A DNA stretch of 63,813 nt from Thalassolituus sp034111725 (GTDB lineage Bacteria > Pseudomonadota > Gammaproteobacteria > Pseudomonadales > Oceanobacteraceae): contig NZ_JAWUWR010000011.1 in NCBI RefSeq assembly GCF_034111725.1, forward strand, positions 1 through 63,813, in the 5' to 3' direction. Below the pieces are notes generated by a model. The model saw only the letters and a program-made list of their open reading frames with translations, was not told the origin of the DNA and did not search any database. Of the stretch, positions 53,377-62,863 are shown one piece after another (positions within the stretch are counted from its first letter, which is position 1; each line of letters starts with the position of its first letter). The position numbers and the translations under genes are program-made.

Positions 53377-54228
53377 CTACTTGCGTTGACCTACGACAAC
53401 GCATAGCAAAACCAAGCACATGCCAAAGAGCTGTCCCATGCTAATCTCTTCGGACATAAAAAATATCCCGACAAGCACCGCAACAACAGGATTGACCAAT
53501 CCTAAAAAACTCAGCCGTTGAATTGGAATAGCTTTCATCGCCCGAAACCACGCCCAATAACCCACGCCCATACCAATAGGGCCTAACCAAGCCAATGCCA
53601 GCATGCCACTTGGCGTAATATCGGGAACCTCGCGACCACTTAAAATTACGTAGAGCAGCAAAACCACCCCAGAAATAAACAGCTGAGCACTGGTGAATTG
53701 CAGCGGCGGGATATCCTTAATCCAACGCGCCGTCAGCAAACTACCGCACGCCATAATAAAGCTCGCCGATAAAGCCGCAGCCACACCCCATGAATCTAAC
53801 GATTCTGTTGATTGCCAAACTAAACAAGCGACCCCAAGCACGCCACCGATAGCGGCAAACACATGATGCATCTCTGGGCGTATACCGAAGATCGCGCGAA
53901 TCATAATTACTTGCAGAGGTAACGTGGCAACCAAGGTTGCTGCAATACCACCCGGCAAACGCCCGATCGCAATAAATAGCAACGATGTAAAAATGGCAAT
54001 ATTCAGCATACTTAGCAAAGCAATGCGCCAACCGAATTGGATCCATACCGACTTGGGAACCATCCATACCATTAAGCATCCAGGAATACTGATCCTTAAA
54101 GCGGCCAGCCAAAAAGGATCAATTCCAACCAGCCATCGTTGAGTAACCGAATAAGTCGTTCCCCAAATGATTGGCGCCATTAAAGCCATCAGCCAAATAG
54201 ATAGCGTACTTTGTGGTTGCAGCTGCAT
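53377..54228 (-). CDS. EamA-family (DMT) transporter
   Basis: Inner-membrane exporter-like protein of 283 residues with ten helices in two EamA repeats: WLMALMAPIIWGTTYSVTQRWL starts the first, WGVAAALSASFIMACGSLLTARW the second, and FLGLVNPVVAVLVGIFFMSEEIS shows the conserved Pro and Glu near the end. Substrate unknown. Diverges from a MarR-type gene, which is its likely regulator. Confidence 0.92.
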   Translation of the reverse strand: MQLQPQSTLSIWLMALMAPIIWGTTYSVTQRWLVGIDPFWLAALRISIPGCLMVWMVPKSVWIQFGWRIALLSMLNIAIFTSLLFIAIGRLPGGIAATLVATLPLQVIMIRAIFGIRPEMHHVFAAIGGVLGVACLVWQSTESLDSWGVAAALSASFIMACGSLLTARWIKDIPPLQFTSAQLFISGVVLLLYVILSGREVPDITPSGMLALAWLGPIGMGVGYWAWFRAMKAIPIQRLSFLGLVNPVVAVLVGIFFMSEEISMGQLFGMCLVLLCVVVGQRK

Positions 54229-54247
54229 AAACTACCTTCATATAAAG

Positions 54248-54264
54248 ATTCTTTATTGAAAGAT
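54248..54264. promoter_or_regulatory. Candidate MarR-type operator in the EamA/MarR divergent region
   Basis: ATTCTTTATTGAAAGAT contains TCTTT/AAAGA arms around four bases (54250-54263), with two further near-matching bases. It lies about 20 bases upstream of the EamA start within the 127-base divergent region, where a MarR regulator would act. AT-rich background makes chance symmetry possible. Confidence 0.4.
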
Positions 54265-54355
54265 AAATGGTTATACACCAAGAGGCAATTACCTTTACAT
54301 TAAGATAAATCTAACGGCATAATTTTACAGTCTATCCAGATAAGAGCAGCAACCC

Positions 54356-54868
54356 GTGACAGATGACGAATCACATACATCAATTAATGATCATATCGAT
54401 GAGATTGCCAAACAATGGCAACGAGAAAGACCCGATCTAGACCCAAACCCTATGCTGCCAATTGGAAGGATTTATCGTCTATATCAGCACTTGAGAACCG
54501 CAATCGAGACCGTCCACCAGCAGTTCGGGCTCGCGACCGGCGAGTTTGATGTATTAGCGACATTACTGAGAAATGGCGAACCCTATTGCATGACTCCAAC
54601 GGCGTTGTTCCGCTCAGCTATGTTGACATCGGGAGCAATGACTAATCGCCTGAATCACCTCGAAAAAGCGGGATGGATTGAGCGTATCCACGATCAAAAT
54701 GATCGTCGTAGTTTACTCGTACAATTATCAAAAGACGGCAAAGCACTCATAGATCAAATGATCGTAGAGCACTTAAAGATAGAAACTAAACTTCTGAATA
54801 ACCTGACACAAGATGATCAAACACAATTGAATACCTTGCTTAAAAAGTGGCTGTCAGCGTTTGAATAA
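54356..54868 (+). CDS. MarR family transcriptional regulator
   Basis: DNA-binding dimer of 170 residues from GTG 54356. MarR core: LRTAIETVHQQFGLATGEFDVLATLLRNG, the recognition region LFRSAMLTSGAMTNRLNHLEKAGWI and the wing DQNDRRSLLVQLSKDGK. It diverges from the EamA transporter gene and probably represses it in response to a small molecule; the ligand is unknown. Confidence 0.93.
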   Translation: MTDDESHTSINDHIDEIAKQWQRERPDLDPNPMLPIGRIYRLYQHLRTAIETVHQQFGLATGEFDVLATLLRNGEPYCMTPTALFRSAMLTSGAMTNRLNHLEKAGWIERIHDQNDRRSLLVQLSKDGKALIDQMIVEHLKIETKLLNNLTQDDQTQLNTLLKKWLSAFE

Positions 54869-54887
54869 CGCCCACAGCCAACCCCGC

Positions 54888-55661
54888 TTACTTTTCTACA
54901 AAGGCCCGTTCAATCACGTAGTGACCTAATTCACCACTGCGAGTTTCTTTGAATCCGCGCTCATCAAGAATTTTCGTAAAGTCTGCCAGCATGGCAGGAC
55001 TGCCGCACAGCATGAAACGATCAGTTTCAGGATTAAGATCTTCCAATCCCAAATCCGCCGTCAGCTTTCCGCTAGTTAATAAATCAGTTAAGCGCCCCTG
55101 ATTGCGGAATTCTTCACGGGTGACCGTTGGGTAATACAACAGTTTTTCGCGCACGATATCGCCAAAATATTCGTTGTTTGGCAGTTCATTTTCAATACGA
55201 TCACGGTACGCCAACTCAGAAATATTACGCACGCCGTGAGTCAGAATCACTTTATCAAACTGCTCATACACATCCGGGTCTTTAATAATGCTTAAAAACG
55301 GTGCTAATCCAGTACCTGTGCTCAGTAAGTATAAATTCTTACCCGGCAATAAATGATCCGTCACTAACGTGCCCACGGGCTTAGTACCCACCAGCACCTC
55401 ATCACCCACGGCTAATTTTTGTAGATGTTGAGTCAACGGGCCGTCTTGAACTTTAATAGAAAAGAATTCCATCTCTTCTTCATAGTTTGCACTGGCTATG
55501 CTGTAAGCGCGTAATAAGGGCTTATCATTTATCTCCAAGCCGATCATTGTGAAGTGACCGTTTTTGAAACGCAGCCCTTGATTACGAGTCGTCGTAAAGC
55601 TGAACAAGGTGTCATTCCAGTGATGCACGCTGGTAACGGTTTCGCGGATCAAATTACTCAT
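54888..55661 (-). CDS. fpr: Ferredoxin--NADP+ reductase
   Basis: FAD enzyme moving electrons between NADPH and ferredoxin/flavodoxin, 257 residues, as in Pseudomonas Fpr (258). FAD site RAYSIASANYEEEMEFFSIKV; NADPH side LLSTGTGLAPFLSII; VILTHGVRNISELAY; the FMLCGSPAMLADF cysteine loop and C-terminal GHYVIERAFVEK. Diverges from a LysR gene across a region with a strong inverted repeat; in Pseudomonas, FinR activates fpr under oxidative stress. Confidence 0.97.
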   Translation of the reverse strand: MSNLIRETVTSVHHWNDTLFSFTTTRNQGLRFKNGHFTMIGLEINDKPLLRAYSIASANYEEEMEFFSIKVQDGPLTQHLQKLAVGDEVLVGTKPVGTLVTDHLLPGKNLYLLSTGTGLAPFLSIIKDPDVYEQFDKVILTHGVRNISELAYRDRIENELPNNEYFGDIVREKLLYYPTVTREEFRNQGRLTDLLTSGKLTADLGLEDLNPETDRFMLCGSPAMLADFTKILDERGFKETRSGELGHYVIERAFVEK

Positions 55662-55725
55662 GTTCGCCTCGTGAAAAATTACAACAAATTGATTACTTGC
55701 TAAACAGGTTACGCCTCGGCAAACT

Positions 55726-55771
55726 ATCGGTAAAATGACTTGTTTTGATATCGGTATTCGGTTTTACCGAT
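55726..55771. promoter_or_regulatory. fpr/finR intergenic LysR-type operator
   Basis: A perfect ten-base inverted repeat, ATCGGTAAAA (55726-55735) and TTTTACCGAT (55762-55771), 26 bases apart. Within it is a second ATCGGTA (55750-55756), which makes ATCGGTA-N8-TACCGAT (55750-55771), the size and symmetry of a LysR recognition site. The outer copy would be the activation half-site towards fpr. All of it lies midway between the two start codons. Confidence 0.75.
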
Positions 55772-55799
55772 CAAGTAACATTGGAACTCGGAATCGCTT

Positions 55800-56693
55800 A
55801 TGCGCTATACGCTACGCCAGTTGGAAGTTTTCCTCGCCATTGCTCACACAGGTAACCTCACCCGCGCCGCCAATCATTTGGCCATGTCGCAGAGTGCGGC
55901 CAGCAGCGCACTAAAGGATTTTGAAACGCAGTTCGAAGTGCAGCTGTTTGATCGCGTGGGTAAACGTCTGCAACTAAATGAGCAAGGCCGATTAGTTCGC
56001 CCAAAGGCAGAAGCACTTATGGCGCTCGCCCAAGACTTTGAGCAGGCGCTTATTCGCCATGCCGAGGCTGGGCCATTGAATGTTGGCGCCACCCTATCCA
56101 TCGGTAACTATCTAGCGGTTGGCTTAATGGCCGAGTATATGAACGATCACCCCGACGCCCCCGTCACCTTGGATGTCGCCAATACCGAGCACATTGCTGA
56201 ACGGGTGCTGAATTTTGAACTGGATATCGGCCTCATTGAAGGCGAATTACATCACCCAGAACTTGATGTAATTCCTTGGCGGGAAGATTCGCTAGCGGTG
56301 TTCTGCGACCCTAGCCATCCCTTGGCTGAGCTGCAAAATCAACGCCCACTTACCGACGACGATTTACTGACCCCTCGTTGGATTTTGCGTGAAAGCGGCT
56401 CGGGAACACGCCAAGCGTTTGATCGGGCTATGCACGGTATCTTGCCCAAATTACACATCGCCTTGCAGTTACAACACACAGAAGCCATTAAGCGTGCCGT
56501 TGAAGCGCAACTCGGAGTGGGCTGTTTATCGTTAATTACCTTAGAAGACGCCTTTAAACGCGGCAATCTGACGCAGCTACATACACCCACCCGAAATTTT
56601 CGCCGCCAATTATATTTAATTGTGCATAAGCAGAAGTACCGCAGCGCTGGCATTCAAGCGTGGATTGACTTGTGTATGACCAAAACCGGCTAA
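55800..56693 (+). CDS. finR: LysR-family regulator, FinR-like
   Basis: LysR-type activator of 297 residues. HTH: YTLRQLEVFLAIAHTGNLTRAANHLAMSQSAASSAL (in two parts). The effector domain has LNVGATLSIGNYLAVGLM, LDIGLIEGELHHPELDVIPW and RESGSGTRQAFDRAM, as in CysB/CbbR-like sensors. Divergent from fpr with a shared operator, the same arrangement as finR-fpr in Pseudomonas, so control of fpr is the likely job. The identification as FinR rests on context. Confidence 0.88.
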   Translation: MRYTLRQLEVFLAIAHTGNLTRAANHLAMSQSAASSALKDFETQFEVQLFDRVGKRLQLNEQGRLVRPKAEALMALAQDFEQALIRHAEAGPLNVGATLSIGNYLAVGLMAEYMNDHPDAPVTLDVANTEHIAERVLNFELDIGLIEGELHHPELDVIPWREDSLAVFCDPSHPLAELQNQRPLTDDDLLTPRWILRESGSGTRQAFDRAMHGILPKLHIALQLQHTEAIKRAVEAQLGVGCLSLITLEDAFKRGNLTQLHTPTRNFRRQLYLIVHKQKYRSAGIQAWIDLCMTKTG

Positions 56694-56800
56694 CGGCATC
56701 TGTTCTACTTGATCATTAAATCATCTGATCGAGGTATTTCTTGGTAGTTAGAAAAGGGCCATGCTGAATTAATACAAGAATAATTAACTGAGAGTCATTT

Positions 56801-58423
56801 ATGAGCACGCAACCGAGCACCCTACGTGTAGGCCGTCGTTATCGCGCTAACCGCTTAAACGGCCCCTACGACGCCATCGTTATTGGCTCCGGCATTGGTG
56901 GCCTAACAACCGCTGCCTGCCTAAGCAAAATGGGGAAAAAAGTCGCTGTGTTCGAGCAGCATTACACCGCTGGGGGTTTTACTCATAGCTATGATCGAAA
57001 TGGCTACGAATGGGATGTAGGCGTGCATTACATCGGCGATGTGGGTGCAAATCATACTCTGAGCAAACGCCTTTTCGACTACATTACCGATGGCAAACTT
57101 AAATGGGCGCCACTCGCGGATAACTACGACCGCTTGTTTATTGGTGATCGCCAAATTAATTTAGTGGCTGGTCCTAAAGCATTCAGTGATGAATTAAAGA
57201 GAAATTTTCCCGGTGAAGAACAAGCAATCGATACTTATCTCGATTATTTAGCCCAAGTCGCAAAAGCAATGCCGGGCATTACCATTGGAAAAATACTACC
57301 CGAATTTATCGCCGGAACATTTAATCGCTGGCAAAGTAAAAAAGCACCTAGCTTTGTTCGTAAGACTACTCAAGAAGTACTAGAAACTCTGACGAAAAAT
57401 CAAGAGCTCATCGCCGCACTCACAGGTCAATGGGGTGACAACGGCCTGCCACCGAATGAGTCGAGTTTTATTATTCATGCCCTAATCGCTCGCCACTATT
57501 TATACGGTGGTTATTATCCGATTGGTGGTGCGTCGGAAATGGCGAAAAACATAATTCCCGTTATTCAGCAAAGTGGCGGTGACGTATTTACCTACGCCGA
57601 TGTTAAACAAATCATCATTAAAAATGGTGCTGCTGCAGGGGTTAAAATGGCGGATGGCGAGAATATTTTCGCACCCGCTATTATCAGTAATGCCGGTGTG
57701 TACAATACCTTTGGCCCCCTGCTGCCAGACAACGCGCCCAGCAAAGATTATTACCAAGAAAAACTCACGCATGTGCGCCGCTCTATGGCCAGCGTGTGTT
57801 TATATATTGGCATAAAAGACACTGCAGAAAATTTGCAACTGCCGAAAACCAATTTATGGATATACCCTGGGACCGATTATGCCAAACACGTTAGTGAGTT
57901 CTTAGCCTCCCCTGACGACCACGACGTGCCGCTCGTGTACATCTCATTTCCATCAGCTAAAGATCCAAGCTTCGCCAGCCGTTATCCGGGCCGAGCGACG
58001 ATTGAGATAGTCGCACCTGGGCCATTCGAGTGGTACTCAGAGTGGAAAGATAAGCCGTGGGGCAAGCGTGGTGACGACTACGAAGCCAAGAAAGAAGCTT
58101 ATTCCCAGCGCCTGCTGGAAAAACTCTACGAAAAATTGCCACACTTGCGTGGAAAAATCGATTACTACGAACTCTCGACGCCACTATCAACCGATTACTT
58201 CTGCCGCTACAGCGAAGGCGAAATTTATGGTCTAGACCATACCCCAAGCCGCTTTGAGCAAGATTGGCTAAAGCCGAAAACTCAGATTCCGGGGCTATAT
58301 CTTACAGGACAAGACATCATGACCTGTGGCGTTGCTGGCGCTATGATCGGCGGCTTAATAACCACTTTAGGCCTTAGTGGCTGGAAGGGACTTGGGTTAG
58401 CCAAGAAGATGTTTGTTGGTTAA
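56801..58423 (+). CDS. FAD-dependent carotenoid/retinoid-type oxidoreductase
   Basis: Flavoprotein of 540 residues of the phytoene dehydrogenase/RetSat (CrtI-like) superfamily. FAD loop AIVIGSGIGGLTTAACLSKMGKKVAVFEQHYTAGG (in two parts), GYEWDVGVHYIGDVG, GGYYPIGGASEMAKNII, and the C-terminal flavin-binding GLYLTGQDIMTCGVAGAMIGGL. A relative of all-trans-retinol 13,14-reductase; no other carotenoid gene is near, so the substrate is open. Single-gene unit. Confidence 0.9.
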   Translation: MSTQPSTLRVGRRYRANRLNGPYDAIVIGSGIGGLTTAACLSKMGKKVAVFEQHYTAGGFTHSYDRNGYEWDVGVHYIGDVGANHTLSKRLFDYITDGKLKWAPLADNYDRLFIGDRQINLVAGPKAFSDELKRNFPGEEQAIDTYLDYLAQVAKAMPGITIGKILPEFIAGTFNRWQSKKAPSFVRKTTQEVLETLTKNQELIAALTGQWGDNGLPPNESSFIIHALIARHYLYGGYYPIGGASEMAKNIIPVIQQSGGDVFTYADVKQIIIKNGAAAGVKMADGENIFAPAIISNAGVYNTFGPLLPDNAPSKDYYQEKLTHVRRSMASVCLYIGIKDTAENLQLPKTNLWIYPGTDYAKHVSEFLASPDDHDVPLVYISFPSAKDPSFASRYPGRATIEIVAPGPFEWYSEWKDKPWGKRGDDYEAKKEAYSQRLLEKLYEKLPHLRGKIDYYELSTPLSTDYFCRYSEGEIYGLDHTPSRFEQDWLKPKTQIPGLYLTGQDIMTCGVAGAMIGGLITTLGLSGWKGLGLAKKMFVG

Positions 58424-58544
58424 AGGAACGGGCATAGATCGCAATCCTGAGAAGAATTGACTAAAGTCAGATAGGTATCAACGGATTTTCAAGTACACTG
58501 AAATCCGAAAACACGATGACAAGAATCATAAAAAGGATCGAACT

Positions 58545-58778
58545 ATGCCCTACACACCCGACATAACCGCAGAACTGAACATCCTTGCTCGTTTCAACCT
58601 TTCGACCACTCAAGAAGGCATCAAGATTCATTCATCAGCCGCGCCAGATGTCATTGCTGCCACCGAGCGACTATTCAACAAAGGCCTAATAAGCCAAGCA
58701 GATGGTGGCTACCTAACAGAACTAGGACGCAATGCCGCCGAGCACGCCCAGAATTTACTGCTAATTATCAAGGGATAG
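58545..58778 (+). CDS. TIGR02647 family protein
   Basis: Small soluble protein of 77 residues, a near match along its length to the TIGR02647 family: YTPDITAELNILARFNLSTTQEGIKIH, APDVIAATERLFNKGLI and DGGYLTELGRNAAEHAQNLL. It looks like a single winged-helix unit. Function unknown. An eight-base-pair stem, GCCTCTGC (58794-58801) with 58812-58819, lies downstream and may end its transcript. Confidence 0.92.
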   Translation: MPYTPDITAELNILARFNLSTTQEGIKIHSSAAPDVIAATERLFNKGLISQADGGYLTELGRNAAEHAQNLLLIIKG

Positions 58779-58853
58779 GATACCAGCCCATAAGCCTCTG
58801 CTCCGTGTTTTGCAGAGGCGAATCTCTTATACTGTGGCCTTAGCTTGTATTAG

Positions 58854-59378
58854 ATGACCACTGTTCTTATGAATTCTCGCGCATTACGTTACCTAACCGC
58901 CTACTCTGCTGACGTCCAGCATCAAGCTAGTGAGCTTCTTGCGGCCAATCGCCTTGGCGAGATCATCAAAAAACGGCACCCTGATAAACATACCCTTTCT
59001 TCTGCAAACGTACTGTACGCCTACGCTCAAGAAATTAAAAATGAGTACCTGCGTTCATCTCCGCCCATTAGCAAAGTCATTTACGACGATAAAATTCATG
59101 TGGTCGAGCACGCACTTGGTTTGCATACCTTTATTAGCCGAATTCAGGGCAATAAACTTAAAGCCAAACATGAAATCCGCATATCCACATTGTTTCGCAA
59201 CACGCCTGAAACCTTTTTACGCATGATTATTGTTCATGAGTTAGCGCATTTACGCGAAAAAGATCACAACAAGGCGTTTTATAAACTTTGCCAATATATG
59301 GAGCCTAATTACTTTCAATTGGAATTAGATGTACGACTCTACTTATGCCATAGAGATGAATACGGCGACTTATGGTAA
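58854..59378 (+). CDS. YgjP-like metallopeptidase domain protein
   Basis: Predicted zinc metalloprotease of 174 residues of the YgjP/DUF45 type. Zinc motif HELAHLREKDHNKAFY (HExxH at about 127, third ligand His in KDHNKAFY). The C-terminal FQLELDVRLYLCHR is specific to a group found in marine gammaproteobacteria and pseudomonads. Convergent with the CWC protein gene, 4 bases between stops. Start ATG 58854, ATG 58869 possible. Confidence 0.9.
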   Translation: MTTVLMNSRALRYLTAYSADVQHQASELLAANRLGEIIKKRHPDKHTLSSANVLYAYAQEIKNEYLRSSPPISKVIYDDKIHVVEHALGLHTFISRIQGNKLKAKHEIRISTLFRNTPETFLRMIIVHELAHLREKDHNKAFYKLCQYMEPNYFQLELDVRLYLCHRDEYGDLW

Positions 59379-59382
59379 GAGC

Positions 59383-59598
59383 TTATTCTGACTGATTAAC
59401 GGCTAAAAACTGCCGCACACAAGTTTCACAGATACAGGCTTTGCCTTGCAATTCATCGGGCAATAAATCGATAAGCGCTCGCGGTACTGACAAGTCTTCA
59501 GCCATACACCAGCACTGCGATTTTCCTGCCTCCACCGCACAAGCGTTTGAAGTCTTACACAGTGGGCATAACGCTGGATCAATAACGAATGTTGGCAT
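59383..59598 (-). CDS. Cysteine-rich CWC family protein
   Basis: A 71-residue protein with eight cysteines in pairs: LCPLCKTSNAC, SQCWCMAEDL (the CWC motif) and KACICETCVRQFL. Matches the cysteine-rich CWC family, probably binding metal. Function unknown. Confidence 0.92.
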   Translation of the reverse strand: MPTFVIDPALCPLCKTSNACAVEAGKSQCWCMAEDLSVPRALIDLLPDELQGKACICETCVRQFLAVNQSE

Positions 59599-60169
59599 GT
59601 ATTTTTATCTCCACCATAAAAACGCCTGCCTAAGCGGGCTGCTCAAACCTAGAACCAACAAAAGTCTATTGCAGTTGGCCTATTAAATCGAGATCAACTT
59701 AACTTCGGTTTCTCCAGCAACCGTCATTTCCACTGCCTGGTCATGCAGACGTCTTACTTAACAGTCACTAAAGCGGGTGACTATGCGTATCACCCCGATC
59801 AAAACTGCACTTTCTTATTCTTAAAATTTTGTTAATCCTCTTTTTAACCGCTTAGTTAAGATAAAGCCCTCTCAATAATTCAAATACCGGTTAAATGCGG
59901 CCATAAGTAGCAATCTAGCACACCGAGCTACTCTTCTTATTACTGGATGATCCAACTTCCAATTCAGCAGAAACCCGAATCAACGACCTGCATTTTTAAC
60001 ACTACGAGACGAGTATGTAACAAAGCAAGACATACTTTCGATCTTGTCTTTTCTAACCTAATCAAAAAGGTATCCTCTTTCGGGTAATTCGAAACACTCT
60101 TAGTACATAAAAATTTACCGATATCAGCTTGGCCTTATAAGACCGAAGAATAATAAAAAAGGATATACA
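59599..60169. other. AT-rich intergenic stretch without a gene
   Basis: 571 bases between the CWC gene and the DUF6091 pseudogene. No frame with coding character, no tRNA-like structure seen. There is one small stem, GGTGA/TCACC near 59777-59796, and several T/A runs. It looks like leader or decayed DNA at the boundary of the pseudogene. Confidence 0.5.
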
Positions 60170-60790
60170 ATGAGCACCAAAATAATTCTCGCATCTGTTT
60201 TGGTTTTAATATTCAGGTCCATCAGTTGGGCCGCTGATGATTCGTCATTTGAGAACAATACCGCCACCGAAAAGAAGGCTAAGCTCGAAGCAACAGTGAT
60301 GAATCAGAACATACCGTTAGAAAAAAGAATAAAAGCACTAAAGACCCTTTATAGTAGCCTCACTACAAATGGACGTATCACACGAAATATCTGCATCTGA
60401 AATCCTTTAGGAAAATCTAACCCGATTGCCAACACTGTTGAAGATCAGGCACTCAGATCACTTCACTATGGAATGGATTTAAATGTTACTATTCTTAATA
60501 ATGAACGTGATTTAGTTGAAAATTTTGAAACTCGAACCACCTGCGATGCTATATTAAGTCGCGGCGCAATGGCTATGCAGTTTAATAAATTCACTGGCAC
60601 GATTGAAGCTGTTGGGGCATTGCCCGAGCGCAAACACTTGCAATTACTGATGCAGGTATTTACCAGCGCCAAAATGAGCCGTTTCATGTCTGACGGGCAA
60701 TATACGATGATGGGCGTTGCCACCGTTGGTGGGAACTATGCCTTTATGGAATATTTTAGTTTTTTAATTAAGAAGCGCTCGGTATATTGA
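60170..60790 (+). pseudogene. DUF6091-type solute-binding protein with TGA and lost C-terminus
   Basis: One frame of 206 codons interrupted by a TGA at 60398-60400. Before it: signal peptide (STKIILASVLVLIFRSISWA), then RITRNICI; after it, in the same frame, NPLGKSNPIANTVEDQALRS, RTTCDAILSRGAMAMQFNKFTGTIEAVGALP and QLLMQVFTSAKMSRFM. In family members I remember, the region reads R-x-x-NVCVWDxxG, so the TGA replaces the conserved Trp (TGG to TGA). The chain then stops after YAFMEYFSFLIKKRSVY, whereas intact members continue for well over 100 residues. Nonsense plus C-terminal truncation indicate a dead gene; its end overlaps the sensor kinase stop by 23 bases. Confidence 0.85.
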
Positions 60791-61961
60791 GTATTAATCT
60801 AGCACCGTCTTTATAATCGTCATCTAGCGATAAGTATCCTTTCTGCTTACGTGCAAATTCGCCGCACAAACTCAAACCTAAACCATAACCGGCCTCTCCT
60901 TGAGTGCCTAGATTACTAGCAACACTGCCATTAAATAGTTCATTTATTAGTTTCAATGGAATACCGTCACCTGTATCCGTTACAATTAATCTAACCTCTG
61001 ATCCGACAAACTTGGTTTCAATATGAATACTGCCATTATCTTGGGTAAACTTAATTGCATTTGCCAATAGGTTTCGGATAATTGTTTTAGTTAAATTAGA
61101 ATCAAGAATCGCGATTGCATTCACGTTCTTATCATGTGTGACTTTAAGATTTTTCAATGTCAAACTATCGCTCATCAAATCCAGCGACTCTATTATCAGC
61201 GGATCTAAAGAAGTCGCTTTCAACTCAACCTGAATAGCACCTAGTTGACTGCGAGACCATTGTAAAATTTCATCGAGTAATTGATAGACTTTAAGTGATG
61301 ATTCCAAAATTCCGTTTGCCATTTGAACTACGCGCTCTGGCTTTAGGGTATCTACTTTATTCTGCAACAGTCTCGAAAGACCCAAAATACCGTTAAAAGG
61401 AGAGCGTAAATCATGAGAAATAACAGCGAATATTTGTTGCTGATTTTTTTGCATACGCTGCAAGTAACGGTTATGAAGTCTCAGCTCTAATTGACTAATA
61501 ACCTGCTTAGCCAAAATATTTAATGCTAGCTGTTGTTTCTCATCCAGCTTTTTAGGTTCCGTATCAATCACACATAACGTACCAATTGGCATCCCATTTT
61601 TGCTAACAAGAGGTGCCCCCGCATAAAAGCGAATATCCGGCGCGCCAGTTACTAATGGATTATCAGAGAAGCGATCGTCTTCCAAAGTATCTGGTACTTC
61701 AAAGACTTGGTCCTGCAATATAGCGTGAGAACAAAAGGCTATATCTCTAGAAGTCTCAGGAGCATCCAGACCGACGCGAGATTTAAACCATTGACGATCT
61801 CTGTCAACAAGCGAGATAAGTGAGATAGGAGTGCCGCAAATAACACTCGCCAGCTGTGTCAGTTCATCCAGTGCTTTTTCGTCATCGCTATCCAATACTT
61901 CATAACGAAGTAACTCTTCTAAACGTTCCGTCTCTTGGGGGTGCAGCGCAGCACTTATCAT
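60768..61961 (-). CDS. GAF-domain sensor histidine kinase
   Basis: Soluble histidine kinase of 397 residues from ATG 61961 (GAGGAG upstream). GAF domain about 20-160: LTQLASVICGTPISLISLVDRDRQWFKSRVGLD (in two parts), DIAFCSHAIL, GAPLVSKNGMPIGTLCVID. HisKA about 175-245 with phospho-His in FAVISHDLRSPFNGIL. HATPase with N box NLLANAIKFTQ, G1 VTDTGDGIP and G2 GYGLGLSLC. No membrane segment or partner response regulator nearby; the REC-Hpt protein 17 kb away is also an orphan. Signal unknown. Confidence 0.93.
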   Translation of the reverse strand: MISAALHPQETERLEELLRYEVLDSDDEKALDELTQLASVICGTPISLISLVDRDRQWFKSRVGLDAPETSRDIAFCSHAILQDQVFEVPDTLEDDRFSDNPLVTGAPDIRFYAGAPLVSKNGMPIGTLCVIDTEPKKLDEKQQLALNILAKQVISQLELRLHNRYLQRMQKNQQQIFAVISHDLRSPFNGILGLSRLLQNKVDTLKPERVVQMANGILESSLKVYQLLDEILQWSRSQLGAIQVELKATSLDPLIIESLDLMSDSLTLKNLKVTHDKNVNAIAILDSNLTKTIIRNLLANAIKFTQDNGSIHIETKFVGSEVRLIVTDTGDGIPLKLINELFNGSVASNLGTQGEAGYGLGLSLCGEFARKQKGYLSLDDDYKDGARLILNIPSAS

Positions 61962-62118
61962 AACCCTTAGCTCCTCAATCAGTCGTCTAAGTCTAGACGA
62001 TATGGAGCAAAACACACTCTAATGGGGTTAGCCTTTGCAGACAGCGGAGCGATGCCCAACAGAACACTAAATCTGAACTAAAAAGCGTTGCAAACCATAG
62101 TGATCTAAAGACCCGCGA

Positions 62119-62832
62119 TTACAACGCATAAGGGCTGTGCCCATGGTACTGCTCGCCACTTGTAGGATGCTCAAAATACAAATCGCTGGCATGTAACTGC
62201 AGCCGGTCTGCCATCTGCTCGCTATGATCGTTGCTATACAAGTCGCATCCTAAAATTGGGTGGCCTATCGATTGGCTATGAATTCTTAACTGATGTGTAC
62301 GCCCAGTAATGGGAGAAAACTGCACTATGCTGCGGCGCGGCTTATCTAAACGCTGTAAAACTACGTAGTCGCTGATCGCAGCCTTGCCAGTGCTGTCGCA
62401 TATTTTAACTCGAGGAAACTGAGTTTTATCCTTCGCTATCGCTGCGCTGATCTGCCCGTGATCCTCTGCCAGCCAACCATCCAGCACTGCGATATAACGC
62501 TTTTGAACAGTACCCGCTTGAAACTGCTGATTAAGATGCTGCGCTGCCCGCGCATTCAAACCCACGACCATAACGCCGGAGGTACCAAAATCTAATCGAT
62601 GCGGTAATTTTGCCTCTGGAAATGCAGGAGTCATACCCTCTTGGCCATAAATTAACCGATGATGCACAGAATCCCAGTTAAGCGGGTTTTTTCCCGACAA
62701 ACTCAATATACCACTGGGCTTATTGATCAATAAAATATCGTCGTCCTGATACAGAATCTCTACAAAATCGCTACATACCGGAACTACGAAATCATCAACA
62801 AGGGAGTACTCTGGCTGCTCTTTAAGAGGCAT
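62119..62832 (-). CDS. RluA-family pseudouridine synthase
   Basis: RNA pseudouridine synthase of 237 residues. ILYQDDDILLINKPSGILSLSG, catalytic Asp in LPHRLDFGTSGVMVVG, KRYIAVLDGW, PITGRTHQLRIHSQSIGHPILGCDLY. No S4 domain, so RluA-like rather than RluC/D. It could modify 23S rRNA or tRNA (RluA) but the site is not decided. Ends at CAYALY-like HSPYAL, as in RluA-type proteins. Confidence 0.92.
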   Translation of the reverse strand: MPLKEQPEYSLVDDFVVPVCSDFVEILYQDDDILLINKPSGILSLSGKNPLNWDSVHHRLIYGQEGMTPAFPEAKLPHRLDFGTSGVMVVGLNARAAQHLNQQFQAGTVQKRYIAVLDGWLAEDHGQISAAIAKDKTQFPRVKICDSTGKAAISDYVVLQRLDKPRRSIVQFSPITGRTHQLRIHSQSIGHPILGCDLYSNDHSEQMADRLQLHASDLYFEHPTSGEQYHGHSPYAL

Positions 62833-62863
62833 TTATTATTCTCTGATATCAGTTTTATGGTCA

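Noticed and set aside
60398..60400. TGA as a selenocysteine codon
   Set aside because: The family has Trp at this position, not Cys; the protein is also truncated at its C-terminus, so a nonsense mutation is simpler.
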